64,000 nt of DNA from Candidatus Kapaibacterium sp. (GTDB lineage: Bacteria; Bacteroidota; Ignavibacteria; Kapaibacteriales; UBA2268): NCBI GenBank assembly GCA_023957315.1, contig JAMLHE010000005.1, positions 62,001-126,000 on the forward strand, given 5' to 3'. Under the pieces are notes generated by a model that saw only the letters and a program-made list of their open reading frames with translations, ran no database searches and was not told the origin of the DNA. The translations under genes were made by a program, and so were the position numbers. Below, in pieces: positions 54,186 to 63,391 of the stretch. The first letter of the stretch is position 1; each line of letters starts with the position of its first letter.

Positions 54186-54493
54186 AGAGCCTCCGAGATA
54201 ATGTTACTAAATATGGAGAAACCTTAACACTTATTTCCAAAGATACAAAATTATAATGTAAACGTAATGAAAGTTTTCATTCTAATCAAATTATTTTATT
54301 TTAACGAAAAAGTGCGTCAGCGTTGATTATATCTGACGATGTGATATTTACAGACAGACACTTATCAGCTATTTTAAAAATGTTTCACCCGGAAAATATT
54401 CATTAAACAATTTTGTTGTGACAAAAATAACAAGCTGCATCTTCAATAATTTATGGATTAAGGCAAATACTTTGATAATTTTATTCAAAAATA

Positions 54494-54526
54494 TAAAAAA
54501 AGGGGTTGACAAATTCTGCCAACCCC
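54494..54526 (-). terminator. Rho-independent terminator of the RND operon
   Basis: On the minus strand AGGGGTTGGCA and TGTCAACCCCT pair around AGAATT (complement 54501-54526), followed by T7 (complement 54494-54501). It lies 21 bases after the RND gene stop. Confidence 0.85.
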
Positions 54527-54546
54527 TAATTACTCTAAAGGACTGA

Positions 54547-57500
54547 TTATGCAGGTACTTCGCGTCCGAACATTTTCGCAAACATGAGCTTTACCCTATT
54601 GAAAAATGCTGCTACAACGTAGAATGCCACGGGGATTACAAATAATGTTAGAAATGTAGAAGCTACCAGTCCACCGATACTCACGATTCCAAGCGGTATT
54701 CTCATTTCTTTACCGGCTGAACCAATTCCAAGCGCCATTGGCAACAGCCCAAGTATGATTGCAGTAGTTGACATGATAATCGGCTTCAATTTTTCCGGTG
54801 CAGCTTGGATGAGAGCCTCTTTGACTTTCATTTTCTTCTCTCGGATTAATTGATTGGTATTGTCCAAAATTAAAATCGCATTATTTACCACAATTCCAAT
54901 AAGCATGATTACGCCCATTATTGCCGTCAAACCGAAATATGTATCTGTGTAATACATCAATATAACCACGCCAAGTAAGGCTAATGGAACTGTGAGCATG
55001 ATTAGCACAGGCTGCCACAAGCTTTCGAGTATTGCAGCAAGCAACATATATGTCAATAAAAATGCCAAGAAAAAGGCGAATGCAAGGTCGGTGACCATTT
55101 GTATTTGCATTTCTGCTGTTCCACCCCATCGTACTCTATAACCGGGAGGTAAGTCTAAACCTGCAATTTCTTTACCGTCAATTACACCACCATCTACTAT
55201 TAAATCAATTTCGTTAATTATATCTCCGGTAGGCACTCCTGCGGCGGCATCACCTGTGAATTTAATAGCAGTAAATTTATCGCGACGAAGCACTTTGGTG
55301 AATCCTTTGGTGAACTCAACTTCTGCCAAATCCGAAAGCCTATACGTTCCCATTCGGGTAATAATTGGAATAGCAGCGATTTTTTCGGGGGTATTGACTG
55401 ATTCTTCATCCATCGTAATGACCATGTCATATTCCTCGCCCCTATCCTTGTATTGAGTTGAAACAATCCCTTCGATAGCAGCTCTGAGCGTCATCCCAAT
55501 TTCTTGGACTGAAACGCCAAGCTCAGTGATTTTTTGTCTGTTTGGCACGACTGTCATTTCAGGTTTTCCGGCACTTGAGCTATTATCAAAATTCACAAGT
55601 CCTTTAATATTTTTGGCTTTTTCAACAATTACAGCCTTAATTTCTTCCAATTTATCCAAATCCTGCCCCAATAAATAAAATTCAATTGGTGCTCCCGGAC
55701 CAGCCATATTTTCAAGTGGCGCTACCTTGATAAGTGCATTCGGAATATTTGAAAGTTCCTCGGTAAAAGATTCAATATAATCGGTTAAGCCTAATTCTCG
55801 TTCAGAAACATCCTTCAAATAAACTTCCATCATTGCCAAATTAGTCCCGATATTTAAATCGTCTGTTTTTCCAATATTTGTCAAAATCACTTCGACATCA
55901 TCGTAAGTCCTTATCCTGTCTTCAATTGTCTGCATCAATTTAGTTGTTGACGGCAAATCATAGCCTTCGGGCAATTGTACTTGAATTGCAATTTTTCCAT
56001 TATCTCCTGCAGGCATAAATTCAAATGATAAATTAGGACCATAAATTTTAAAAACAGTTAAGAAAAACATAATAAAAGTAATACCGAGAATAGACACACT
56101 AATCCATTTATTTTTCAAACTTAATGTTAATAAACGCGTATAGAGCCTTTCCCACATTTTTTCAAATGCAATAATTTTTCGACCGAAAAAACCAATTTTG
56201 GGTTTATCAGGTAAAATTAATGATGCGAGCATCGGAGTAAGAGTAAATGAAATTATTAATGAAAATACAGTTGCAAAAGCTGCGGTCAGAGCCATTTCTT
56301 TAAGGAACTCACCTACGATTGAACTAATATTTGCCAATGGAACAAATACTACAATATTTGTTAAAGTCGCAGCGACTACAGCTACGGTGACTTGCTTCGT
56401 ACCAAAGAATGCCGCATCTTTACGGTTCATACCTTTTTCTTTGTTTCGGAAAATATTTTCCAATACAACAATCGAATTAGCAACTAAAACCCCAATTGAA
56501 ACTGAAATTCCCATCAGCGACATCATATTGAGGGAGAATCCGGCTGCCTGCATGAGCAAAAATGTTGATATAACCGAAATTGGCATCGAAAGTCCAACAA
56601 TTATTGTTGAACGAATGTCATGCAAAAATAATAATAAAACAATTGATGTAAAAAGAATACCTAAAAGTATATTAGACATTGTGTCATCTACAGTTGATTT
56701 TGTAAATATTGCAGCATCGTTAACTACTTTTAATTGAGTACCTTCGGGTATAATTGCTTCTAATTCGGGTAATAATTTATATAAATCACTCGAAATATTA
56801 ATTGCATTACCGTCCGTTGCTTTAATTAAAGATAATCTTACAACGTTTTCATCTCTTATTTTTGCAATATTATCGAAATAAACTGCACGTTGGCGAACTT
56901 TTTTTCCACCGTCAATAACGTCAGCAATATGCCCGACTTTCTTTTTCCCGAATGGGGTTTCTAACTCCGTTTCTTTAATTTGTTCGATATCATCAAATTC
57001 GCCTGAAAGTCTGACTGTATATTCTTGACCCTGGATTTGGAAATATCCACCGGGAATATCGAAGTTTTGAGCCGCAAATATTTGTAGCATCTGCGGAAGC
57101 GAAATCATATTTTCATGAACTGTTTTATCGTCAAAACTTACTTTGATTTCCCTTTGCTGACCGCCGATTATATTAACTTGGGCAACTCCACCAATTTGCG
57201 AAAAGCGGTCTTTTAGTGTGCGAGAAGCATAATCATATAATGCAAGTGGGTCAAGGTCACCACTGAAAACAATGTCGATTACAGGAAATGCCTGCAAGTC
57301 AACTTTCTGAACAATTGGTTTATCAACGTCACGAGGCAATAAATTAATTACTTGGTCAACTTTATCTTTTACTTCTTGCGTAGCAATATCAATATTTTTT
57401 TTCAAGTCAAATTCTATCATAACAATGGAAACACCATCTAATGAATATGATTCGATTCTTTTAATTTGGCTTACTGTTGCCACCACGTCTTCGATACGTT

Positions 57501-57693
57501 TGCTGATTTGAGTTTCGATCTCTTTTGGTCCGGCACCCGGATAAATAGTCGAAATCGTCACAAATGGTATATTAACTTCAGGCACTTGGTTCATATTCAT
57601 ACCTCGGAAAGCAATGATTCCGAAAATAATAAATACGAGCAAGACCATAGTTGTCAGAATGGGACGGTCAATAGAAATTTTAGCTAATATCAT
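54547..57693 (-). CDS. RND efflux permease (AcrB/HAE1-like)
   Basis: The 1048-residue protein has the canonical RND order: N-terminal span, large porter domain 1, spans 2-7, porter domain 2, spans 8-12. Standard marks include VPEVNIPFVTISTIYPGA, PEGTQLKVV and, in the second half, FFLAFLLTYMLLAAILESLWQPVLIMLTVPLALLG. Span 4 reads GISVSIGVLVANSIVVLENI: the two proton-relay aspartates of AcrB (D407, D408) are replaced by A405 and N406, and the Lys of span 10 is an Asn (GIVVNNAILIL). It therefore cannot use the standard relay, or belongs to a lineage with a different one. Adaptor, TolC and TetR genes precede it. Confidence 0.93.
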   Translation of the reverse strand: MILAKISIDRPILTTMVLLVFIIFGIIAFRGMNMNQVPEVNIPFVTISTIYPGAGPKEIETQISKRIEDVVATVSQIKRIESYSLDGVSIVMIEFDLKKNIDIATQEVKDKVDQVINLLPRDVDKPIVQKVDLQAFPVIDIVFSGDLDPLALYDYASRTLKDRFSQIGGVAQVNIIGGQQREIKVSFDDKTVHENMISLPQMLQIFAAQNFDIPGGYFQIQGQEYTVRLSGEFDDIEQIKETELETPFGKKKVGHIADVIDGGKKVRQRAVYFDNIAKIRDENVVRLSLIKATDGNAINISSDLYKLLPELEAIIPEGTQLKVVNDAAIFTKSTVDDTMSNILLGILFTSIVLLLFLHDIRSTIIVGLSMPISVISTFLLMQAAGFSLNMMSLMGISVSIGVLVANSIVVLENIFRNKEKGMNRKDAAFFGTKQVTVAVVAATLTNIVVFVPLANISSIVGEFLKEMALTAAFATVFSLIISFTLTPMLASLILPDKPKIGFFGRKIIAFEKMWERLYTRLLTLSLKNKWISVSILGITFIMFFLTVFKIYGPNLSFEFMPAGDNGKIAIQVQLPEGYDLPSTTKLMQTIEDRIRTYDDVEVILTNIGKTDDLNIGTNLAMMEVYLKDVSERELGLTDYIESFTEELSNIPNALIKVAPLENMAGPGAPIEFYLLGQDLDKLEEIKAVIVEKAKNIKGLVNFDNSSSAGKPEMTVVPNRQKITELGVSVQEIGMTLRAAIEGIVSTQYKDRGEEYDMVITMDEESVNTPEKIAAIPIITRMGTYRLSDLAEVEFTKGFTKVLRRDKFTAIKFTGDAAAGVPTGDIINEIDLIVDGGVIDGKEIAGLDLPPGYRVRWGGTAEMQIQMVTDLAFAFFLAFLLTYMLLAAILESLWQPVLIMLTVPLALLGVVILMYYTDTYFGLTAIMGVIMLIGIVVNNAILILDNTNQLIREKKMKVKEALIQAAPEKLKPIIMSTTAIILGLLPMALGIGSAGKEMRIPLGIVSIGGLVASTFLTLFVIPVAFYVVAAFFNRVKLMFAKMFGREVPA

Positions 57694-57703
57694 ATTTTGT
57701 CCC

Positions 57704-58744
57704 TTATTTATTTAGTTTAATTTTTATACCGTCTTCCAAAAATGAAGTGCAGCACGTAATTAAATTATCGCCTGGTTTTAAGCCGTCTGTAATTTCGATA
57801 TTTGTGCCGCTTGCGATTCCGGTTTGGACTTGCCTTTTGGTGGCAAAACCATCTTTTTCTAAGAAAACAAATTTTTTGCCGGCTTCGTCAACTAAAAGTT
57901 TGCGGTCAATAATAATTGCTTGGTCAGTTTCTTTAACTTTGATTCGGACATCAACCGTAACCCCACTTTTAAGTGTTTGTTTTGGATTATCAATGGTGAT
58001 TTCGATTGGGAAAGACCTTGTCATCGAATTCATTTCCATTCCGATATCGCTAACTACGCCTCTATATTCAATTCCATTCCAAAATGCTTGAACAGGCATC
58101 CCTTTTTTGATTTGGACTAACTCTCTATCAGTCGCTTGAACTTTTGCAATCATTTTATTTAATTGTGCAATTGTAAATAGTGCTTGGTTATCGCCCGTTA
58201 CATCGCCAACTCGAACAGGAATTGATATCAAAGTACCGGAAACCTGAGCTTTGATTTTAACTAATTTTTCGATAGATTCCATGTTTTGTTTTGCAACCAT
58301 ATACTGAGCCTGAGTGTTGTCATATACTTGCTGGGAAATCTCGCCTACTGCAAGTAATTCTTTCATCCTTTTGTAAGATTTTTCGGAATTGTCGAGAGCA
58401 ACTTTTGCTTGTTCGTATTGCAAGTTCGGATTATTTGTCGGGAATTCCATGAGCAATTGTCCTTGCTTTACATAATCGCCAACTTTAGCTCTGATGCTCA
58501 ATATTTGGTCTTTTACCTTGGTATATTCGACTGTTTCAACTATTCCGGAAACAGTACTGAAAAATGATAATTCTTTTGAAAAGTCTGAAGGCATAATGGT
58601 AGAAACTTCAACCGGAATACCTTCTTCCGATTTAATTTGTTCCATACTGCGTGGCGGAGCGGGCTTCTCTTTTTGGCATGACACATTTATCAGCGCTAAA
58701 GTTGCCAATGTAGCCAAAATTATTGTTGTTCTAAAAGTTTTCAT
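57704..58744 (-). CDS. Periplasmic adaptor (MFP) of the RND pump, lipoprotein
   Basis: The 346-residue protein has a type II signal peptide with lipobox INVSC (Cys22). The usual adaptor parts follow: a lipoyl half with VKDQILSIRAKVGDYVKQGQLLMEFPTN, a helical hairpin (about 105-165), a second lipoyl half KAQVSGTLISIPVRVGD, a beta-barrel and a membrane-proximal domain. It joins the RND permease to TolC. The lipid anchor and the gene order TolC-adaptor-permease with gaps of 10-13 bases argue for one complex. Confidence 0.92.
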   Translation of the reverse strand: MKTFRTTIILATLATLALINVSCQKEKPAPPRSMEQIKSEEGIPVEVSTIMPSDFSKELSFFSTVSGIVETVEYTKVKDQILSIRAKVGDYVKQGQLLMEFPTNNPNLQYEQAKVALDNSEKSYKRMKELLAVGEISQQVYDNTQAQYMVAKQNMESIEKLVKIKAQVSGTLISIPVRVGDVTGDNQALFTIAQLNKMIAKVQATDRELVQIKKGMPVQAFWNGIEYRGVVSDIGMEMNSMTRSFPIEITIDNPKQTLKSGVTVDVRIKVKETDQAIIIDRKLLVDEAGKKFVFLEKDGFATKRQVQTGIASGTNIEITDGLKPGDNLITCCTSFLEDGIKIKLNK

Positions 58745-58757
58745 AAATTTATCCTAA

Positions 58758-60200
58758 TTATTTATTACTATTCATGATTAAATTAATATACTCGTCGCTT
58801 AACTTGCCGGTTAGATTCTCAATATCTGCTTTTGCATTAATAAATGCGTAAACAGATTGCAATCTATTGGCGCGTGCTTGGCGTAATTGCAATTCGGCAC
58901 TTAGCAATTCAAGTTGAGTGCCCGTACCCTCTTTAAATCTTACTTCGGCAATCGAATAACTCTTCTGAGCCAAATCAACGTTTCTTTCCTGCGATGATAA
59001 TGTGCTCCTGACTTGTTCCAATTCGTTAAATTTGTCCTTCATTCTCATTGCAACAAAATCTTTGAGATTATTAACCTGTTCTCGAGTTTGCAACATCGAA
59101 ACGGTTGACTGTTCGACTTTTTGGCGAGTTCTGTTGCCATTGAATAAATTAATTGAAAGGCTCAAACCAACCATTGATGAATTATAGTGCAAAAAATTGA
59201 AATCATCGGATGCTCCGTTTAAAGATACATTTCCAAATGCTACAAGCGAGGGCCAATATTCCGAAACATCTAAATCAATAAATGCCTCGTCAACGTCGGC
59301 TTTTTTGCTCAAACCTTTAACATCTAAGTTGTTTTTGCGGGCTTTTTCAATTAAATTTGGTAAATCATCGCCTACATCATCAATTACTTCCAAATTACCA
59401 ACAACATCTATGTCAACATCATCTCCAATGCCCAAGACAATTCTCAATCCTTCCTTCGCATTTTTCAGAGCATTTTCTGATGCAATTACCATTGGTCGGA
59501 AGTTTTCTAACTGTACTTCAGCTTGCATAACGTTATACTCTGATGCTAAACCCTGTTGAAACATAGCTTGAGCAGATTTGACATGGTTTTCGATGTTTTC
59601 GAAGCTTGATTGAGCAATTAAATTCATCTCTTTTGCGAGCAAAATCCCATAAAATGCTTTTTGGACATCTAGAATAGTTTTCGCAGCAGTATTTTGAAGG
59701 TTTACTTCAGCGGCTTGACGATAAATTTCTGATGCCCCGATACCACGAAACACAGCGGAATTGAACAAAATCTGCGTTACTTGAAGTTTGGCTTCATAAT
59801 TATTCTTGAGTGTGAAGCTTTGCAGCACATTATTCATGTCTCGATATTTTGCATCACCCTCAGAAATAAGTGCCTCATCTACCAACACTTTGTAAGTGTA
59901 GTTGTTCAACATTGCCTCGAAATCGGGAAATGGCATCTTGGGAACGCTCAAGAAGTGCGATAAACTTGCCGAAAAATCAACAGTTGGAAGTGCGTAACCA
60001 AATGCCTCTTTCACAGCGGCGTTTGCTTTTGTCAGCTCCATTTTAGCGATTTTTGTCTGCGAATTGTTGCTCAAAGCCTTTAGTATAGCGTCATCCAACT
60101 TCAAGACAACAGTCTCTCTACTCAGTGCCGGACAGGCGATTGCCGTTAACACGATGAAGCAGAGAATCATTTTTTTGATATTATGTTTGAAAGAACTCAT
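58758..60200 (-). CDS. TolC-family outer membrane channel of the RND pump
   Basis: The 480-residue protein has a signal peptide (1-27, ending PALSRE) and the two TolC repeats: LDDAILKALSNNSQTKIAKMEL, ALPTVDFSASLSHF, then in the second half YWPSLVAFGNVSLNG and SLSINLFNGNRTRQ, and finally LELLSAELQLRQARANRLQSVYAFINAKADIENLTG. It would form the exit duct. It lies 16 bases after the TetR gene and 13 before the adaptor gene in the same transcript. Confidence 0.92.
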   Translation of the reverse strand: MSSFKHNIKKMILCFIVLTAIACPALSRETVVLKLDDAILKALSNNSQTKIAKMELTKANAAVKEAFGYALPTVDFSASLSHFLSVPKMPFPDFEAMLNNYTYKVLVDEALISEGDAKYRDMNNVLQSFTLKNNYEAKLQVTQILFNSAVFRGIGASEIYRQAAEVNLQNTAAKTILDVQKAFYGILLAKEMNLIAQSSFENIENHVKSAQAMFQQGLASEYNVMQAEVQLENFRPMVIASENALKNAKEGLRIVLGIGDDVDIDVVGNLEVIDDVGDDLPNLIEKARKNNLDVKGLSKKADVDEAFIDLDVSEYWPSLVAFGNVSLNGASDDFNFLHYNSSMVGLSLSINLFNGNRTRQKVEQSTVSMLQTREQVNNLKDFVAMRMKDKFNELEQVRSTLSSQERNVDLAQKSYSIAEVRFKEGTGTQLELLSAELQLRQARANRLQSVYAFINAKADIENLTGKLSDEYINLIMNSNK

Positions 60201-60216
60201 TTATAAATCCTTAAAT

Positions 60217-60852
60217 TTAAATTTCTGTTAATTCTAAATATTTCTTTTGTGCGTCCTCTGTTAATGCGCCCGTTAATAGTAAATTTGAAATGCCATCAAT
60301 AATTTCTTTTATACTCATTGATGATTGAGCTATGATTTCAGGTTTCAGTATGCTACTCAAAGCATAGTAATGAATCATAAAAAATAACTCACTTTTGACA
60401 TTTGGTTTGAATATACCTTTTGCAATTCCGATTTTGTAGATTTGGTCGAAATTGCTTTTTATCGAATCTTCAAAATCTTGCCTTTTGCAGGATAAATCAG
60501 GGAAAACTGTTTTGATTTCTACAAAAAGTTGGTTGCTGACAATTTCAGTATGGTTTTTGACAATAGCCCAAAGCTTTCTCATTTCGACTAAGAAGTCAGC
60601 TTCGATATCATTAATTATCGTTGACAATACGCTTTCGATTTCATTCGACATGATTGAGTGACCTTGTTGAAATAATTCTCGTACTAAATCCTCTTTCGAG
60701 GAAAAGATTTCGTACAAAGTGCGTTTTGATATTTGTAAATCGTTTGTGATGTCATCAATTCTCAGATTGCGATATCCATACTTGAGAATCCGCTCCTTCG
60801 CTGTATTAATAATCCTTTGGCGATTATCATTTTTTTCGTTTTCAATACTCAT
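60217..60852 (-). CDS. TetR-family transcriptional regulator of the RND operon
   Basis: The 211-residue protein has an N-terminal helix-turn-helix (about 10-60: RIINTAKERILKYGYRNLRIDDITNDLQISKRTLYEIFSSKEDLV), as in TetR-type repressors, and a variable helical ligand-binding part. It is the first gene of the TolC-adaptor-RND operon, so autoregulated repression relieved by a pump substrate is the standard expectation. The 289-base gap to purL should contain its operator; only short arms TTTCA/TGAAA near 61002 were noticed. Confidence 0.9.
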   Translation of the reverse strand: MSIENEKNDNRQRIINTAKERILKYGYRNLRIDDITNDLQISKRTLYEIFSSKEDLVRELFQQGHSIMSNEIESVLSTIINDIEADFLVEMRKLWAIVKNHTEIVSNQLFVEIKTVFPDLSCKRQDFEDSIKSNFDQIYKIGIAKGIFKPNVKSELFFMIHYYALSSILKPEIIAQSSMSIKEIIDGISNLLLTGALTEDAQKKYLELTEI

Positions 60853-61141
60853 AAAACTAATTTCGTTCCAATAGTTTTCTAAACAATGCTTAATACGTTG
60901 AATATTTTAAAATGTTGCAAAGAAATTTCATTTTTTTCGTAAATAAATGCATAGTACATCTCATAAAATAACATACCACATTACGTAAAGTTCAATCATA
61001 TGTTTCATTATTGTGAAAATATTCATGTTAAATAATACGGCAGTCACATTAGAAATTCAAAAAACATTCGTAATTTTTCCTTATTTTTAAAGATGTTAAG
61101 TTGACAAGAATGAAAATATTTTGAAATAATTTGAACAAAAA

Positions 61142-63376
61142 ATGAATACATCAGAGCTATATTCCGAACTTCGGGTAACAGTCGAAACAGCTTTAAAATT
61201 GGGCTTAACAGCCAAAGAATACGAAAAAATTGTCGAAATAATGGGCAGAACTCCGACCTACACAGAGTTGGGAGTTTATAGCGTAATGTGGAGCGAACAT
61301 TGCTCCTACAAAAATTCTATAAAAAAATTGAAGACTTTGCCACGTTCCGGTGGCAAACTTTTAGTCGAAGCCGGTGAAGAAAATGCCGGATTAGTTGATA
61401 TTGGCGACGGCTGGGCAATCGCTTTCAAAATCGAAAGTCACAATCACCCGTCTGCTATTGAACCATTTCAGGGTGCTGCTACAGGCGTTGGTGGAATTTT
61501 ACGCGATATTTTTACAATGGGAGCAAGACCTATTGCCGCATTGAATTCATTGCGCTTCGGGGAATTGAACAACCGTCGCACGAAATATCTGCTCTCAGGA
61601 GTGGTACATGGAATCGGACATTACGGAAATTGCTTTGGAGTCCCGACTGTTGGCGGAGAAATTTATTTCGATGATTGTTATAGTGATAATCCTCTGATAA
61701 ACGCTATGGCTGTAGGTATAGTTCATGTTGATAAAACTGCTTCGGCAGCATCATCAGGTGTTGGCAATCCGGTGATGATATTAGGAAGCAGCACAGGACG
61801 CGATGGAATCCATGGTGCATCGCTTCTCGCATCACGCGAGTTCGATGAAAAAACTGATGATATGCGACCTACAGTCCAAGTTGGCGACCCATTTGCTGAA
61901 AAATTACTTCTCGAAGCAACTCTCGAATTAATTGATGCAGGTGTAATTGTTGGTATTCAGGATATGGGAGCAGCCGGAATTTCGTGCTCAACGTCGGAGA
62001 TGAGCGCCAGAAACGCTTTGGGTATGAACATTAACCTTGATATAGTGCCGCTTCGAGAGCTGGGTATGTCTGCATATGAAATTATGCTTTCCGAATCGCA
62101 AGAAAGAATGCTTGCCGTGATTGAAAAAGGGAAAGAGCAAATCGCTATTGATATTTGCAACAAATGGGACGTCCCAATAACTGAGATTGGCGAAGTAACT
62201 GGCGATGGGCTTATCCATATATTTAGAAATGGTCTGAAAGTTTGCGAATTGGATGCCGATTCATTAGTCTTGGGCGGTGGTGCTCCACAATATGACCGAG
62301 AAACTAAAGAACCGGACTATTTGGCTCAAAAACATAAATACGATTGTGCCAAAGTAGCAGCGATGACACCGACTGAAGGCGATTTCAAAACTGTAATAAG
62401 TTCGCCCAATATAGCATCTAAACGTTGGATTTTTGAGCAATATGATTCACAAGTACGCACAAATACAGTTTCTATCAAAGGCGATGCAGCGGTAATTCGA
62501 CTGAAAGAGCTTCCGGGCAAAGCAATAGCTGTAACTACAGATTGCAACAGTCGCTATGTGTATTTGAATCCTTACAAAGGTGCTATGATTGCAGTTGCAG
62601 AAGCTGCCCGAAATGTGGTTTGCGTAGGAGCAGAACCCGTCGCAATCACAAATTGCTTGAATTTCGGCAATCCATATGACCCTGAAGTCTATTGGCAATT
62701 CTCCGAAGCGATTAAGGGCATGGGTGATGCTTGTAGAGCATTTAATACACCCGTAACAGGCGGCAACGTCAGCTTTCATAACGAATCCAAAAACAATGCA
62801 GTATTCCCTACTCCAACAATCGGTATGCTTGGAATCATAGATGACTTAAACAAAATCATGTCGCTTAATTTTAAACAAAAAGATGAAATAATTGTAGTTT
62901 TGGGTGATAATCTGAATGAGCTTGGCGGCTCTGAATATCTCAAGCATTATGCGGAAGAGATTACCGGCAACGCGCCTGAAATTGATTTGACGAAAGAAAT
63001 CGCTTTGCAAAAGTTGGCTTTAGAGTTGATTCGCAGCGGATTGATTACTTCTGCTCATGATATTAGCGAAGGCGGATTGATTATCGCATTGTCCGAAATG
63101 TCTATATCATCGGGCAACATAGGCTGCGAAATAGATTTGGGTGACAGCCCGACAGTTGGCGATTTGTTTAGCGAAACTCAATCAAGAATAGTCATCACAA
63201 TAGACAAATCCAAGCTCGATGAAGTCAGTTCAGCTGCCGAGAAGCACAATGTTCCTTTCAATGTAATCGGCAAGACAATCGAGAACAAATTCATCATTAA
63301 AAATTATATTAATTATTCAATTAAAAACGTCTTTGAGCTTTATGAAAATGCAATTCCTAATTTAATGAATTTATAA
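61142..63376 (+). CDS. purL: Phosphoribosylformylglycinamidine synthase subunit PurL
   Basis: The 744-residue protein is the small PurL type, which works with PurS and PurQ. Signatures include the VMWSEHCSYKNS motif at about 43-54, the ATP site ESHNHPSAIEPFQGAATGVGGILRDIFTMGARPIA, GSSTGRDGIHGASLLAS, and the internal repeat with VTGGNVSFHNES and SAHDISEGGLIIALSE. The enzyme converts FGAR to FGAM in purine synthesis. PurS and PurQ are not seen in the window. A lipoprotein gene follows after 15 bases. Confidence 0.97.
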   Translation: MNTSELYSELRVTVETALKLGLTAKEYEKIVEIMGRTPTYTELGVYSVMWSEHCSYKNSIKKLKTLPRSGGKLLVEAGEENAGLVDIGDGWAIAFKIESHNHPSAIEPFQGAATGVGGILRDIFTMGARPIAALNSLRFGELNNRRTKYLLSGVVHGIGHYGNCFGVPTVGGEIYFDDCYSDNPLINAMAVGIVHVDKTASAASSGVGNPVMILGSSTGRDGIHGASLLASREFDEKTDDMRPTVQVGDPFAEKLLLEATLELIDAGVIVGIQDMGAAGISCSTSEMSARNALGMNINLDIVPLRELGMSAYEIMLSESQERMLAVIEKGKEQIAIDICNKWDVPITEIGEVTGDGLIHIFRNGLKVCELDADSLVLGGGAPQYDRETKEPDYLAQKHKYDCAKVAAMTPTEGDFKTVISSPNIASKRWIFEQYDSQVRTNTVSIKGDAAVIRLKELPGKAIAVTTDCNSRYVYLNPYKGAMIAVAEAARNVVCVGAEPVAITNCLNFGNPYDPEVYWQFSEAIKGMGDACRAFNTPVTGGNVSFHNESKNNAVFPTPTIGMLGIIDDLNKIMSLNFKQKDEIIVVLGDNLNELGGSEYLKHYAEEITGNAPEIDLTKEIALQKLALELIRSGLITSAHDISEGGLIIALSEMSISSGNIGCEIDLGDSPTVGDLFSETQSRIVITIDKSKLDEVSSAAEKHNVPFNVIGKTIENKFIIKNYINYSIKNVFELYENAIPNLMNL

Positions 63377-63391
63377 TTTCCGGAGTGAAAA

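Noticed and set aside
54369..54581. A 70-codon minus-strand frame between the nucleotidase and the RND gene
   Set aside because: It runs through the RND terminator and overlaps the RND gene end; no start or domain evidence supports it.
56198..56737. A 179-codon plus-strand frame inside the RND gene
   Set aside because: It is antisense to the conserved RND membrane domain. Its Ile and Thr richness mirrors the hydrophobic sense strand.
60995..61020. TetR operator candidate TTTCATTATTGTGAAA upstream of the TetR gene
   Set aside because: The arms are only five bases in AT-rich sequence; such a palindrome is expected by chance.
60853..61141. Purine riboswitch or PurR box in front of purL
   Set aside because: No purine-riboswitch core or PurR-like palindrome could be recognised in this AT-rich gap.
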